The translations under genes and the position numbers were made by a program. Below are positions 34,852 to 43,468 of a DNA stretch of 64,000 nt, piece after piece (positions within the stretch are counted from its first letter, which is position 1; every line of letters starts with the position of its first letter). The DNA is from Aquirufa aurantiipilula (GTDB lineage: Bacteria; Bacteroidota; Bacteroidia; Cytophagales; Spirosomataceae): assembly GCF_019923745.1 (NCBI RefSeq), contig NZ_JAANOG010000002.1, forward strand, positions 124,001-188,000, given 5' to 3'. The notes beneath the pieces were generated by a model. The model worked only from the letters and a program-made list of their open reading frames with translations, was not told where the DNA came from and did no database searches.

Positions 34852-37170
34852 ATGCGCCTAATAGCCATTCGAAATATTCTTATTTTATCTGCTTTTAGTA
34901 TACTAGCTTACACCAGCTGGAGATGTACTAGCTCGAGGGCTGATGATACAAGTATTCCTGATGTTGTGGATTATAATTACCACATTCGGCCTATTCTATC
35001 TGATCGTTGTTTTAAATGTCATGGGCCAGATGCCAACAAGCGGGAAGCCAATTTGCGTTTAGATACTCCAGAAGGGGCTTATGCGGCATTTAAAGATAAT
35101 GCCAAAGCGCATGCAATTGTACCTGGTAATCCAGATGCTTCTGAATTGATGGCCAGAATTACCGCCAAAGATACTTCCCAGCGGATGCCTCCTATGAAAT
35201 CCAATTTGACTTTAAGTCCTCATGAAATAGAACTTTTAGAAAAATGGATTGAACAAGGTGCCAAATACAAACCACACTGGGCCTTTATTGCGCCCAAATC
35301 TCCAGAAATTCCTGAAGCAGACGCTTCTTGGGTACGTAATCCCATCGATCATTTTACTTATGCTAAAATGAAAGAGAAAGGACTCAGTCCAAGTGATGAG
35401 GCCGACAAAGAGCGTCTCTTAAAGCGGGTGTGTTTTGACCTAACAGGTCTTCCACCTAGCTTGGAAATGCAAGATCGCTTTTTGAAAGATAGCAGTCCCA
35501 AAGCTTATGAGAAGATCGTAGATGAATTATTGGCCAATAAGCACTATGGTGAAAAAATGGCCACCTATTGGTTGGACGTGGCTCGTTATGCGGATTCCCA
35601 TGGATATCAAGATGATGGATTAAGGACCATGTGGCCTTGGCGAGATTGGGTCATTCATGCCTTTAATTCCAATTATTCCTATTCCAAATTTCTGACTTGG
35701 CAGTTGGCCGGAGATTTAATTCCTCATGCCACCAAAGAAATGGTGTTGGCTACAGGCTTTAACCGTAATCATAAAATCACCCAAGAAGGTGGAGTTATTG
35801 ATGAAGAATACCGAGTGGAATATGTGAATGACCGTACCAGTACTTTTGGGAAAGCATTTTTAGCACTCACTTTTGAATGTTCCAAATGTCATGATCATAA
35901 GTATGATCCCATTTCTCAAAAGGACTATTATAGTACTTATGCTTTTTTTAATCAAGTGCCAGAAAAAGGTCTTTTCGGAACCATAGATGCTTCTTTTGCA
36001 GATCCTCCCAATATCAAAATTACCAGCCAAGAAGTGTCTTCAATTTTAAAATTCATCAACAAGCGGGATACTGCCGCAGTAGAAGTTATGGTGATGAAGG
36101 ATTCCAGTAATTGGCGACCAACCTTTGTGCTTAATCGAGGAAATTACGATGCCCATGGAGAACCTGTAGGTGTAGGTATCCCCAAAAGTATATTGCCTTT
36201 TTCTCCCCAAAAATATGGTAAGAACCGTTTAGGTTTGGCCAAATGGTTAGTCGATGATCAAAACCCACTAACAGCGCGGGTTTTTGTCAATCGGGTATGG
36301 TTTCAGTTTTTTGGAAGGGGGATAGTTAAAACGCTGGGCGACTTTGGTATGCAAGGAGAATTACCGACACATCCCGAGCTTTTGGATTGGTTGGCCGTAG
36401 ATTTTAAGTCGCACCATTGGAACATCAAGCGTTTGGTGAAACAAATTGTAACTTCTGCTACCTACCGCCAATCATCAAGTATTACATCTTCGCATATAAA
36501 AGTGGATCCAGATAATGTGTATTTATCTCATGCACCTCGTTTACGTATTCCAGCGGAAAATGTCCGCGACCATGTGTTGGCCAGTGCTGATATTCTAAAT
36601 CCTGAAATTGGTGGACCCAGCATTAAGCCATATCAACCAAAGGGGATTTGGGAAGTAGCATCTTCGGGTCGAGGGTCTTTGATGACTTACATCCAAGATC
36701 ACCGCCAGGATTTATACCGAAGAGGAATGTATGTCTTTATCAAACGTACGGTGCCGCCACCTTCCATGTTGATTTTTGATGCCAGTAATCGAGATCAATG
36801 TGAGGTACAAAGGGGCAGAACCAATACTCCTTTGCAAGCCTTGGTGATGATGAATGATCCCCATGTTTCGGAAAGTTCCCGTGTGCTGGCTGAAAATATG
36901 GCAAAGCTGAAACTTCCAGTCGATGAGGTGTTGAGTCAAGTCTTTCGAAAAATTGTATGTAGAAAACCTCAGGCTAAAGAATTGGCTATACTAAAAAAGT
37001 ACATGGAAGCTGAACAATTGGAATTTCAGCAGAAACCTGCCAAAATCAAGCAATTGATGAAAGTGGGAGAATATCAAAAGAATCAGGCTTTGTCCAATCC
37101 ATTTACAGCTGCATTGATGCAAACAATTCAGATGATTTATAATATGGAAGAAACCTTAATGCGGGTATAA
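34852..37170 (+). CDS. PSD1/DUF1553 protein with PSCyt1 cytochrome, DUF1549 and DUF1553 domains
   Basis: The frame opens at 34822 inside the previous gene; ATG at 34852 (MRLIAIRNILILSAFSILAY) gives 772 residues with a lipoprotein-like or membrane N-terminus (TSWRC). A planctomycete-type cytochrome c domain (PSCyt1) starts with HIRPILSDRCFKCHGPDANK (C53-FKC-H57) and ends in RMPPMKS. DUF1549 follows (VCFDLTGLPPS, ADSHGYQDD, ECSKCHDHKYDPI with a second CxxCH at 343-347), then DUF1553 (RLGLAKWLVDDQNPLTARVFVNRVWFQFFGRG and RGRTNTPLQALVMMND). Some family members carry a carbohydrate-binding insertion between DUF1549 and DUF1553; I see none here. Function is unproven but the domains suggest a haem oxidoreductase acting on glycans with its DUF1501 partner. 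Confidence 0.92.
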   Translation: MRLIAIRNILILSAFSILAYTSWRCTSSRADDTSIPDVVDYNYHIRPILSDRCFKCHGPDANKREANLRLDTPEGAYAAFKDNAKAHAIVPGNPDASELMARITAKDTSQRMPPMKSNLTLSPHEIELLEKWIEQGAKYKPHWAFIAPKSPEIPEADASWVRNPIDHFTYAKMKEKGLSPSDEADKERLLKRVCFDLTGLPPSLEMQDRFLKDSSPKAYEKIVDELLANKHYGEKMATYWLDVARYADSHGYQDDGLRTMWPWRDWVIHAFNSNYSYSKFLTWQLAGDLIPHATKEMVLATGFNRNHKITQEGGVIDEEYRVEYVNDRTSTFGKAFLALTFECSKCHDHKYDPISQKDYYSTYAFFNQVPEKGLFGTIDASFADPPNIKITSQEVSSILKFINKRDTAAVEVMVMKDSSNWRPTFVLNRGNYDAHGEPVGVGIPKSILPFSPQKYGKNRLGLAKWLVDDQNPLTARVFVNRVWFQFFGRGIVKTLGDFGMQGELPTHPELLDWLAVDFKSHHWNIKRLVKQIVTSATYRQSSSITSSHIKVDPDNVYLSHAPRLRIPAENVRDHVLASADILNPEIGGPSIKPYQPKGIWEVASSGRGSLMTYIQDHRQDLYRRGMYVFIKRTVPPPSMLIFDASNRDQCEVQRGRTNTPLQALVMMNDPHVSESSRVLAENMAKLKLPVDEVLSQVFRKIVCRKPQAKELAILKKYMEAEQLEFQQKPAKIKQLMKVGEYQKNQALSNPFTAALMQTIQMIYNMEETLMRV

Positions 37171-37186
37171 ATAAACCTTTTCATCT

Positions 37187-38641
37187 ATGGAAAACGAGTT
37201 TTTTAAAAATAGACTGAATATCACCAGAAGGCATTTCTTTGGAAAAGCCGCTGCGGGAATTGGTGGATTAGCCTTAGGGTCTTTATTAATTCCAAAAATT
37301 TGGAAAGGAGATGGAACAGATGTTTCTTCTAGTCCTTTAGGATTGGCGCAATATGCCCCTAAGGCGAAGAGAATCATTTATTTATGTCAAAACGGAGCAC
37401 CTTCCCAATATGAAACCTTTGATTACAAACCCTTATTGACCAAAATGATGGGTCAGGATTTACCTGAATCCATTCGTGGTGGTCAACGCTTAACGGGTAT
37501 GACGGCTAGTCAAACCAAGTTCCCTTTGATGGGCTCTTATTATAACTTCCGACAACATGGACAATCAGGTGCCTATATCAGTGATTTATTACCCAATATT
37601 GCTAAAATAGCTGATGATATTTGTATTGTTCGGACGATGAATACCGATGCGATCAACCATGATCCTGCTTTGACATTTTTGCAAACAGGTGCTCAAGTAG
37701 GAAATAGACCAAGTATGGGAGCCTGGATGAGCTATGGTTTGGGTAGTGAGAATAAAAATTTGCCCGCTTTTTGTGTGTTATTATCTCGTGGAAGAGGAAA
37801 TGGCCAAGGGGTTTATTCCAAACTTTGGACCAATGGCTTTTTAGATTCGACCCATCAGGGAGTAGTATTTAGCTCCAGCGAGGATCCAATTTTGTATCTG
37901 AATGATGCCGAAGGAATTGATAAACAAGACCGTCGTAGGATGTTGGATCATTTAGCTGAATTAAACCAATTGGGATTTGATGAAAGTGGAGATCCTGAAA
38001 TTCAGGCGAAAGTTCAACAATATGAAATGGCTTATCGCATGCAAACTGCGGTGCCCGAATTGACTGATTTATCCAAAGAGCCTGATCACATCATTAAAAT
38101 GTATGGTCCTGATTGTTTGGTACCTGGTACCTATGCTGCCAATGCTTTATTAGCGAGGAAACTTTCTGAATCGGGCGTGCGTTTTGTTCAATTGTACCAT
38201 CAAGGTTGGGATTCTCATGGAAATTTACCGAACGAAATGGGTATGCAAGCACAGGATGTAGACCGCGCTTCGGCGGCATTAATTACTGATTTAAAGCAAA
38301 GAGGTCTTTTAGATGAGACTTTGGTTATTTGGGGAGGTGAGTTTGGCAGGACAAACTATTGCCAAGGTAATTTCACTCCTGATAATTATGGACGTGACCA
38401 CCACCCAAGAGCATACAGTATTTTCATGGCAGGAGGAGGCACTAAACCAGGTACTGTATATGGAGAAACAGATGAATTTGGATACAATGTGGCAAAGGAT
38501 CCTGTCAATATTCATGATTTTCATGCTACGGTTTTGCACTTAATGGGAATAAACCACGAGCAATTAACCTATAAACATTTGGGAAGAAGGTACCGATTAA
38601 CCGACGTTTCGGGTAATGTTATCCCAGGACTTTTGGCATAA
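37187..38641 (+). CDS. Tat-exported DUF1501-family protein
   Basis: 484 residues with a twin-arginine signal (ITRRHFFGKAAAGIGGLALGSLL). DUF1501 signatures are RIIYLCQNGAPSQYETFDYKP, NHDPALTFLQTGAQVGNRPSMGAWMSYGLG, and the alkaline-phosphatase-like VIWGGEFGRT and NYGRDHHPRAYSIFMAGGG. These proteins resemble sulfatase/phosphatase folds but are uncharacterised; they nearly always accompany DUF1553 cytochromes, as here (16 bases apart). The next gene follows 5 bases later. Confidence 0.93.
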   Translation: MENEFFKNRLNITRRHFFGKAAAGIGGLALGSLLIPKIWKGDGTDVSSSPLGLAQYAPKAKRIIYLCQNGAPSQYETFDYKPLLTKMMGQDLPESIRGGQRLTGMTASQTKFPLMGSYYNFRQHGQSGAYISDLLPNIAKIADDICIVRTMNTDAINHDPALTFLQTGAQVGNRPSMGAWMSYGLGSENKNLPAFCVLLSRGRGNGQGVYSKLWTNGFLDSTHQGVVFSSSEDPILYLNDAEGIDKQDRRRMLDHLAELNQLGFDESGDPEIQAKVQQYEMAYRMQTAVPELTDLSKEPDHIIKMYGPDCLVPGTYAANALLARKLSESGVRFVQLYHQGWDSHGNLPNEMGMQAQDVDRASAALITDLKQRGLLDETLVIWGGEFGRTNYCQGNFTPDNYGRDHHPRAYSIFMAGGGTKPGTVYGETDEFGYNVAKDPVNIHDFHATVLHLMGINHEQLTYKHLGRRYRLTDVSGNVIPGLLA

Positions 38642-38646
38642 ATGGG

Positions 38647-40830
38647 ATGAATAAAGAACAATTGTCTTCTTGGTACAGCGTCTTGTTGAGTAGTTTAATC
38701 TTTCTACATGCCTTGTTGCTCTTTCTGCTTTTTTGGCAAGATCAAGTGAATTTGCCTTGGGCCTTTCAGTTGTTAGGTCGCTTTCATCCATTGATTTTAC
38801 ATATACCCATTGGATTAGGGATTTTACTTCCTTTTGTACACCTGTTGCGGAGGCCATTGGGAGAGCATGCTTTTTATCTTTCTTTTAGATTTGTCCTTTA
38901 TTTAACGGCCTTTTTTGCTGCCATTACGGCCTTATTTGGTTTCTTTTTATCCCAAGAATCTGGATTTGAACCTGAGTTATTGGTGTTTCATCAATGGTCA
39001 GGATTGGCCGTTGCCTGGATATACTTAGTGTTTTTACTTTTGTTTGATCGTTTATTGGTCAATCCTTCTCAAGCATTTATTGGTTCACTATTGGGTGTAG
39101 TCATCCTAGCTGCCGCAGGTCATGGTGGGGCCAATATTACCCACGGAGAGAATTACCTACTGGAATTATGGCGGCCAGAAAAAGAGATTAAAGCCCCCAC
39201 GGGAGAATCCGCATTATTTGAAGGGGCTATTCAGCCCATCTTGGAAAAGAAATGTGTTTCCTGCCATAATGATCAAAAAACGAAAGGTCAACTAAACATG
39301 AGTTCAGTTGCCAAGATGCTTGAAGGCGGAAAGCATGGCGACCTATGGAAGGCAGGAGATGTTAGCCAAAGTTTATTCTTAAAGCGGGCTCATTTACCTA
39401 TGGAGCATAAGGAGCACATGCCTCCAAAAGGGAAAAGTCAGCTGACTCCTGATGAAATTTTGCTTTTGGAAGCTTGGGTAAAAGATGGAGCATCCATGGA
39501 TAAAAAGATCAAGGCCTACGCACCTGCATTGCAAGTTAGTCAGCTCGTAGCGCGCTTATTTGCTACTCCAGCAAGTATTGAAATTCCCAAACGAGAATAT
39601 CCTTTTTCTGCCGCTAGTGAATCAGATTTGGAAGAAGTGAATAGTCCATTTTGTTCCGTTTATCCCTTATCAAGTGATGCTCCTGCTTTGCAAGCGGATT
39701 TTTACGTAGCAAAACGATTTGAGCTGAAGACCTTGGAGAATTTGTCGAAAGTAGCCGAGCAAGTAGTAGGAATTAATTTGGCCAAAATGCCAATCAAGGA
39801 TGAAAATCTGAATATGTTGTCTCAGTTTAGCAATTTAGAAAAGCTGAATTTGAATTTTACGGAGATTCAAGGAGCAAATTTGAAAGCATTGTTAGCCAAT
39901 AAAAAACTGCTTTCCTTATCGCTTTCTGGAACGAAAATTACCGCCAGTCAATTGCAAGCACTGATTTCTCAGTTACCTCAATTAAAAGAGGTATTTATCT
40001 GGAATACCAATATCCCATTGGAACAAATAGCTAGCTGGAAAAATACATATCCTAAGATTCGTTGGGAACAGGGATTTGTACCAAGTGAAGAAAAACTGAT
40101 GATTAATCCACCCATTTTGGTGAATGAGAATTTCTTTTTGGGACCCCAGGAAAAAGTGATTTACAAGCATACCATTCAAGGAACTAGCATTCATTATACC
40201 TTAGAGAAAGATCAGGAACCTGATTCCTTGGGGACTTTGATTACCACTGGACCTATTGATATTCCCTTCTTTACAGTAGTAAAAGCCTTGGCAACTAAAC
40301 CCGGCTGGCTGGCTAGTAAAGTGGTGAAAAATACGTTTTACAAATATCGTTTTGTTCCAGACTCGGTCTATTTAATGACTAAGCCGGAATTGAAATGGCA
40401 AGCAAAAGGAGGTTCAACCCTGAAAGATTTGGTACAAGGCAAACGCGATACCCGTGGATTGGCTAATGATACGTGGATCGGATTTCAGCAACAAGATGCT
40501 GATGCTTTGTTTGAATTTAAGCAAGCCAAGAATATGAAAGGTATCACGGTTAGTTATTTAAGAAAGCAGGATTCTAATATTTTTCCACCTCTTGAAATAG
40601 AAATTTGGGGAGGAAATTCAGCTACATCTTTGAAGAAATTAGCCTCTGTGAAACCTGAACAACCAGAAGAGAATGGAGGATATTCCCCTCAAGCAATTAA
40701 TATACCCCTGCCCTTGGGCACATATACCCATTACCGCATGCTGGCCAAACGTATTAAGCGTTTTCCAGCTTATGTCAAAGACAAGGCAAATCCTGCAATT
40801 ATCAAGTTGGATGAAGTGTTGTTTTACTAA
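38647..40830 (+). CDS. Membrane protein combining DUF2231-like, cytochrome c, LRR and chitobiase C-terminal domains
   Basis: 727 residues in four parts. Residues about 10-165 hold four or five membrane segments with LLGRFHPLILHIPIGLGILLP, the DUF2231 signature. Residues about 190-285 are a PSCyt1-type cytochrome with C203-VSC-H207 and MPPKGKSQLTPDE. Residues about 375-460 have leucine-rich repeats (NLEKLNLNFTEIQGANLKALL). About 490-575 resembles the chitobiase/HEX C-terminal domain (SIHYTLEKDQEPD), and the end (about 600-727) looks like an F5/8-type carbohydrate-binding fold. It is likely a membrane-anchored haem protein with large periplasmic recognition domains, part of the DUF1553/DUF1501 operon. 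Confidence 0.85.
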   Translation: MNKEQLSSWYSVLLSSLIFLHALLLFLLFWQDQVNLPWAFQLLGRFHPLILHIPIGLGILLPFVHLLRRPLGEHAFYLSFRFVLYLTAFFAAITALFGFFLSQESGFEPELLVFHQWSGLAVAWIYLVFLLLFDRLLVNPSQAFIGSLLGVVILAAAGHGGANITHGENYLLELWRPEKEIKAPTGESALFEGAIQPILEKKCVSCHNDQKTKGQLNMSSVAKMLEGGKHGDLWKAGDVSQSLFLKRAHLPMEHKEHMPPKGKSQLTPDEILLLEAWVKDGASMDKKIKAYAPALQVSQLVARLFATPASIEIPKREYPFSAASESDLEEVNSPFCSVYPLSSDAPALQADFYVAKRFELKTLENLSKVAEQVVGINLAKMPIKDENLNMLSQFSNLEKLNLNFTEIQGANLKALLANKKLLSLSLSGTKITASQLQALISQLPQLKEVFIWNTNIPLEQIASWKNTYPKIRWEQGFVPSEEKLMINPPILVNENFFLGPQEKVIYKHTIQGTSIHYTLEKDQEPDSLGTLITTGPIDIPFFTVVKALATKPGWLASKVVKNTFYKYRFVPDSVYLMTKPELKWQAKGGSTLKDLVQGKRDTRGLANDTWIGFQQQDADALFEFKQAKNMKGITVSYLRKQDSNIFPPLEIEIWGGNSATSLKKLASVKPEQPEENGGYSPQAINIPLPLGTYTHYRMLAKRIKRFPAYVKDKANPAIIKLDEVLFY

Positions 40831-40851
40831 ATTGCTTTAAAACCTAAACCT

Positions 40852-42159
40852 ATGACTAACCGAAGAAAATTTGTACAATCCCTAGGCCTGATGAGTAGTG
40901 CCTTTTCAGTTTCAAGTCTATTCCAACAAAACCATGCGGCTGATTTTAAGCGCATCTTGGAAACTAAGCAGCATCTTTCTCCTGCTGCATTGGCGGAAGA
41001 CGAGGATTTTTGGGCATTTGTACAACAAGGATACACAACCAGTCCCAACATCATCAATTTAAACAATGGGGGAGTGAGTCCAAGTCCTAGGATTGTTCAA
41101 GAAGCAGTAGAACGTTACAATAAATTATCCAATGAGGGTCCATCGTATTTCATGTGGCGTGTTTTGGATCAGGGACGTGAACCTTTGCGGGATAAATTAG
41201 CCGAATTGGCTGGATGTGATAAGGAAGAAATTGCCATCAACCGAAATGCAACAGAGGCATTAAATACGGTGATTTTCGGTTTAGATTTTAAAGCAGGAGA
41301 TGAGATTATTGGGACCAAGCAAGATTATCCGAATATGATCAATGCTTGGCGACAAAGAGCTCAGCGAGATGGAATTGTTTATACCCAATTGAGTTTTGAT
41401 TTTCCCATTGAAAATGATGCCCAGATAGTAGATGCTTTTGAAAAAGCCATTACTCCTAAAACCAAATTGCTTCACATTACCCATATCATCAATTGGGTGG
41501 GGCAAATTATGCCGGTTGCTAAAATCTGTGCCATGGCGAAAAAACATGGTATAGAAGTGCTGGTTGACGGCGCCCACACCTTTGGATTGTTGGATTTTAA
41601 GATTCCAGATTTAGGATGTGATTATTTTGGCACTTCATTACATAAGTTTTTATCCGCGCCTATTGGTTCAGGTATGCTGTGGATTAAGAAAGATAAAATT
41701 GAGAAAATTTGGCCTTTGGTATGTAATGATAAGCCGAGGGGAACAGATATACGTAAGTTTGAAACACTTGGAACCCGAAGTTTTCCCATCGAACAAGGCA
41801 TTGGGGAGGCCATTAATTTTCATAATGCGATTGGCTCAAAAAGGAAGGAAGAACGTATCCGTTATTTGAAAAATTATTGGACTACACAAGTAAAAGATGT
41901 GCCTGGGGTAAAGATTCATACTTCTTTTAAGTCGGCCTATTCTTGCGCCATTGCTGGTGTGAGTATTGATGGAATGACCATTGCAGAGCTGGATAGTGCT
42001 TTATTTACCAAATACAAAATCCATACCGTGGGTATAGTTTGGGAAAATATCTCTTGCGTTCGTGTAACTCCACATGTTTATACTCGACTGAAGGATTTGG
42101 ATAAAATGGTATATGCCATCAAAGAATTAGCCGCACTAGCAAAAACAAAGAAATCATAA
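40852..42159 (+). CDS. Tat-exported class V aminotransferase-like PLP enzyme
   Basis: 435 residues with a twin-arginine-type start (NRRKFVQSLGLMSSAFSVSSL). The class V aminotransferase / isopenicillin-N-epimerase fold is shown by INLNNGGVSPSPRIV, IAINRNATEALNTVIFGLDF, VLVDGAHTFG with the PLP-contacting Asp239, and SLHKFLSAPIG with Lys265 as the Schiff-base lysine. PLP enzymes are rarely exported; Tat would allow export with the cofactor bound. It lies 21 bases behind the DUF2231/cytochrome gene as the last gene of the run. Candidates are an epimerase, lyase or selenocysteine-lyase-like activity; the substrate is unknown. Confidence 0.88.
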   Translation: MTNRRKFVQSLGLMSSAFSVSSLFQQNHAADFKRILETKQHLSPAALAEDEDFWAFVQQGYTTSPNIINLNNGGVSPSPRIVQEAVERYNKLSNEGPSYFMWRVLDQGREPLRDKLAELAGCDKEEIAINRNATEALNTVIFGLDFKAGDEIIGTKQDYPNMINAWRQRAQRDGIVYTQLSFDFPIENDAQIVDAFEKAITPKTKLLHITHIINWVGQIMPVAKICAMAKKHGIEVLVDGAHTFGLLDFKIPDLGCDYFGTSLHKFLSAPIGSGMLWIKKDKIEKIWPLVCNDKPRGTDIRKFETLGTRSFPIEQGIGEAINFHNAIGSKRKEERIRYLKNYWTTQVKDVPGVKIHTSFKSAYSCAIAGVSIDGMTIAELDSALFTKYKIHTVGIVWENISCVRVTPHVYTRLKDLDKMVYAIKELAALAKTKKS

Positions 42160-42189
42160 GTAAAATGGCTTGAATTAGCCCAATTATTA

Positions 42190-42217
42190 TTGATTTTAGC
42201 CATTTTATATACCTTTG
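42190..42217 (+). promoter_or_regulatory. Promoter of the DUF5009 gene
   Basis: TTG (42190-42192), 17 bases, then TACCTTTG (42210-42217): a perfect Bacteroidota promoter. It overlaps a short inverted repeat (AAAATGGCT / AGCCATTTT, 42164-42206) which may end the preceding operon. The leader to ATG 42240 would be about 15 bases. Confidence 0.72.
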
Positions 42218-42239
42218 TGAATTATCTAAACCTAATTAT

Positions 42240-43373
42240 ATGTCTACCCTACCTCATTTAGATCAAAATAGTTTAAGCTCCAATCGCCTATATTCATTAG
42301 ATGCCCTACGCGGTTTCGATATGTTTTGGATCATGGGAGCTGATGAAGTTTTTCATACCATGTTTAAGGCTACCGATTCTCCTTTTTGGGGTTTCTTGGC
42401 ACATCAGTTCTCACATCCAGCCTGGCATGGCTTCCGTTTTTATGATTTAATTTTTCCTCTATTCTTGTTCATGGCTGGTGTGGCTACCCCTTTTTCTTTA
42501 GGGAAAGAAATTGAAAAAGGTAAAAATCGGGAACAATTATTGCTGAAAGTGATTAAACGAGGATTAATTCTAGCCGCTTTAGGTGTCGTCTATAATAATG
42601 GATTGGAAATTAAACCGATTGAAGAAATTCGTTTTGGGAGTGTGTTGGCCCGCATAGGTCTAGGCTATATGTTTGCAAACATCATCTATTTGTATACCAA
42701 AAAACCAACGATTCAAGCAATTTGGTTTGGTGGAATTTTGATGTTTTATTATTTGCTATTGAAGTTTAATGCTGCACCGGGTTTTCCTGCAGGAGATTTA
42801 AGTCAGGAAGGTAATTTTGCCTCCTACATGGACCGATTAATCATGCCAGGTCGATTGTACAAAGGGAATCATGATCCAGAGGGATTAACTTCTACCATAC
42901 CAGCTATTTCAACAGGCTTATTAGGGATTTTAACAGGTAATTACCTGAAAAATGATCCAAGTGAAGGGGTTCAAAAGACAAAACGCATGGCCATGTTTGG
43001 TGCTTTGTTCATCGTGTTGGCTTTGATTTGGAATATCGATTTCCCTATTAATAAGAACCTCTGGTCTAGCTCTTTTGTCTTGATGGTAGGTGGTATTAGC
43101 TTATTACTTTTGTCCTTATTTTATTATATCATTGATGTCAAAGGCTATCAAAAGTGGTCGTTTTTCTTCCGTATCATCGGCATGAATTCCATCTTGATTT
43201 ATATGTCAGGCGTATTTATTAATTGGGAATACAGCACAGACAGTATTTTTCATTGGTTAGGCCAATTGCTGGGAGATCCATTTAATGCCGTGGCTATGGC
43301 GATTTGCTATACAGGTATCAAATGGTATTTCTTGTATTTTATGTACCAGAAAAAAGTATTCCTGCGGGTCTAA
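42240..43373 (+). CDS. DUF5009 / heparan-alpha-glucosaminide N-acetyltransferase-like membrane protein
   Basis: 377 residues with about ten membrane segments. The family signature is at the N-terminus: RLYSLDALRGFDMFWIMG, then FRFYDLIFPLFLFMAGVATPFSL. These COG4299-type proteins resemble the lysosomal enzyme that transfers acetyl groups across a membrane to glucosamine of heparan sulfate. A role in acetylating a glycan or amino sugar is inferred and fits the nearby hexosaminidase and acetylesterase. It has its own promoter. Confidence 0.87.
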   Translation: MSTLPHLDQNSLSSNRLYSLDALRGFDMFWIMGADEVFHTMFKATDSPFWGFLAHQFSHPAWHGFRFYDLIFPLFLFMAGVATPFSLGKEIEKGKNREQLLLKVIKRGLILAALGVVYNNGLEIKPIEEIRFGSVLARIGLGYMFANIIYLYTKKPTIQAIWFGGILMFYYLLLKFNAAPGFPAGDLSQEGNFASYMDRLIMPGRLYKGNHDPEGLTSTIPAISTGLLGILTGNYLKNDPSEGVQKTKRMAMFGALFIVLALIWNIDFPINKNLWSSSFVLMVGGISLLLLSLFYYIIDVKGYQKWSFFFRIIGMNSILIYMSGVFINWEYSTDSIFHWLGQLLGDPFNAVAMAICYTGIKWYFLYFMYQKKVFLRV

Positions 43374-43468
43374 TATGTATATACGTATAGTTGCTGATAG
43401 GAATTTTAATCGATTTCTGTAACTTGAAAAATATTGAAACTATTCATCATTTCCCTTCTACGATTACC

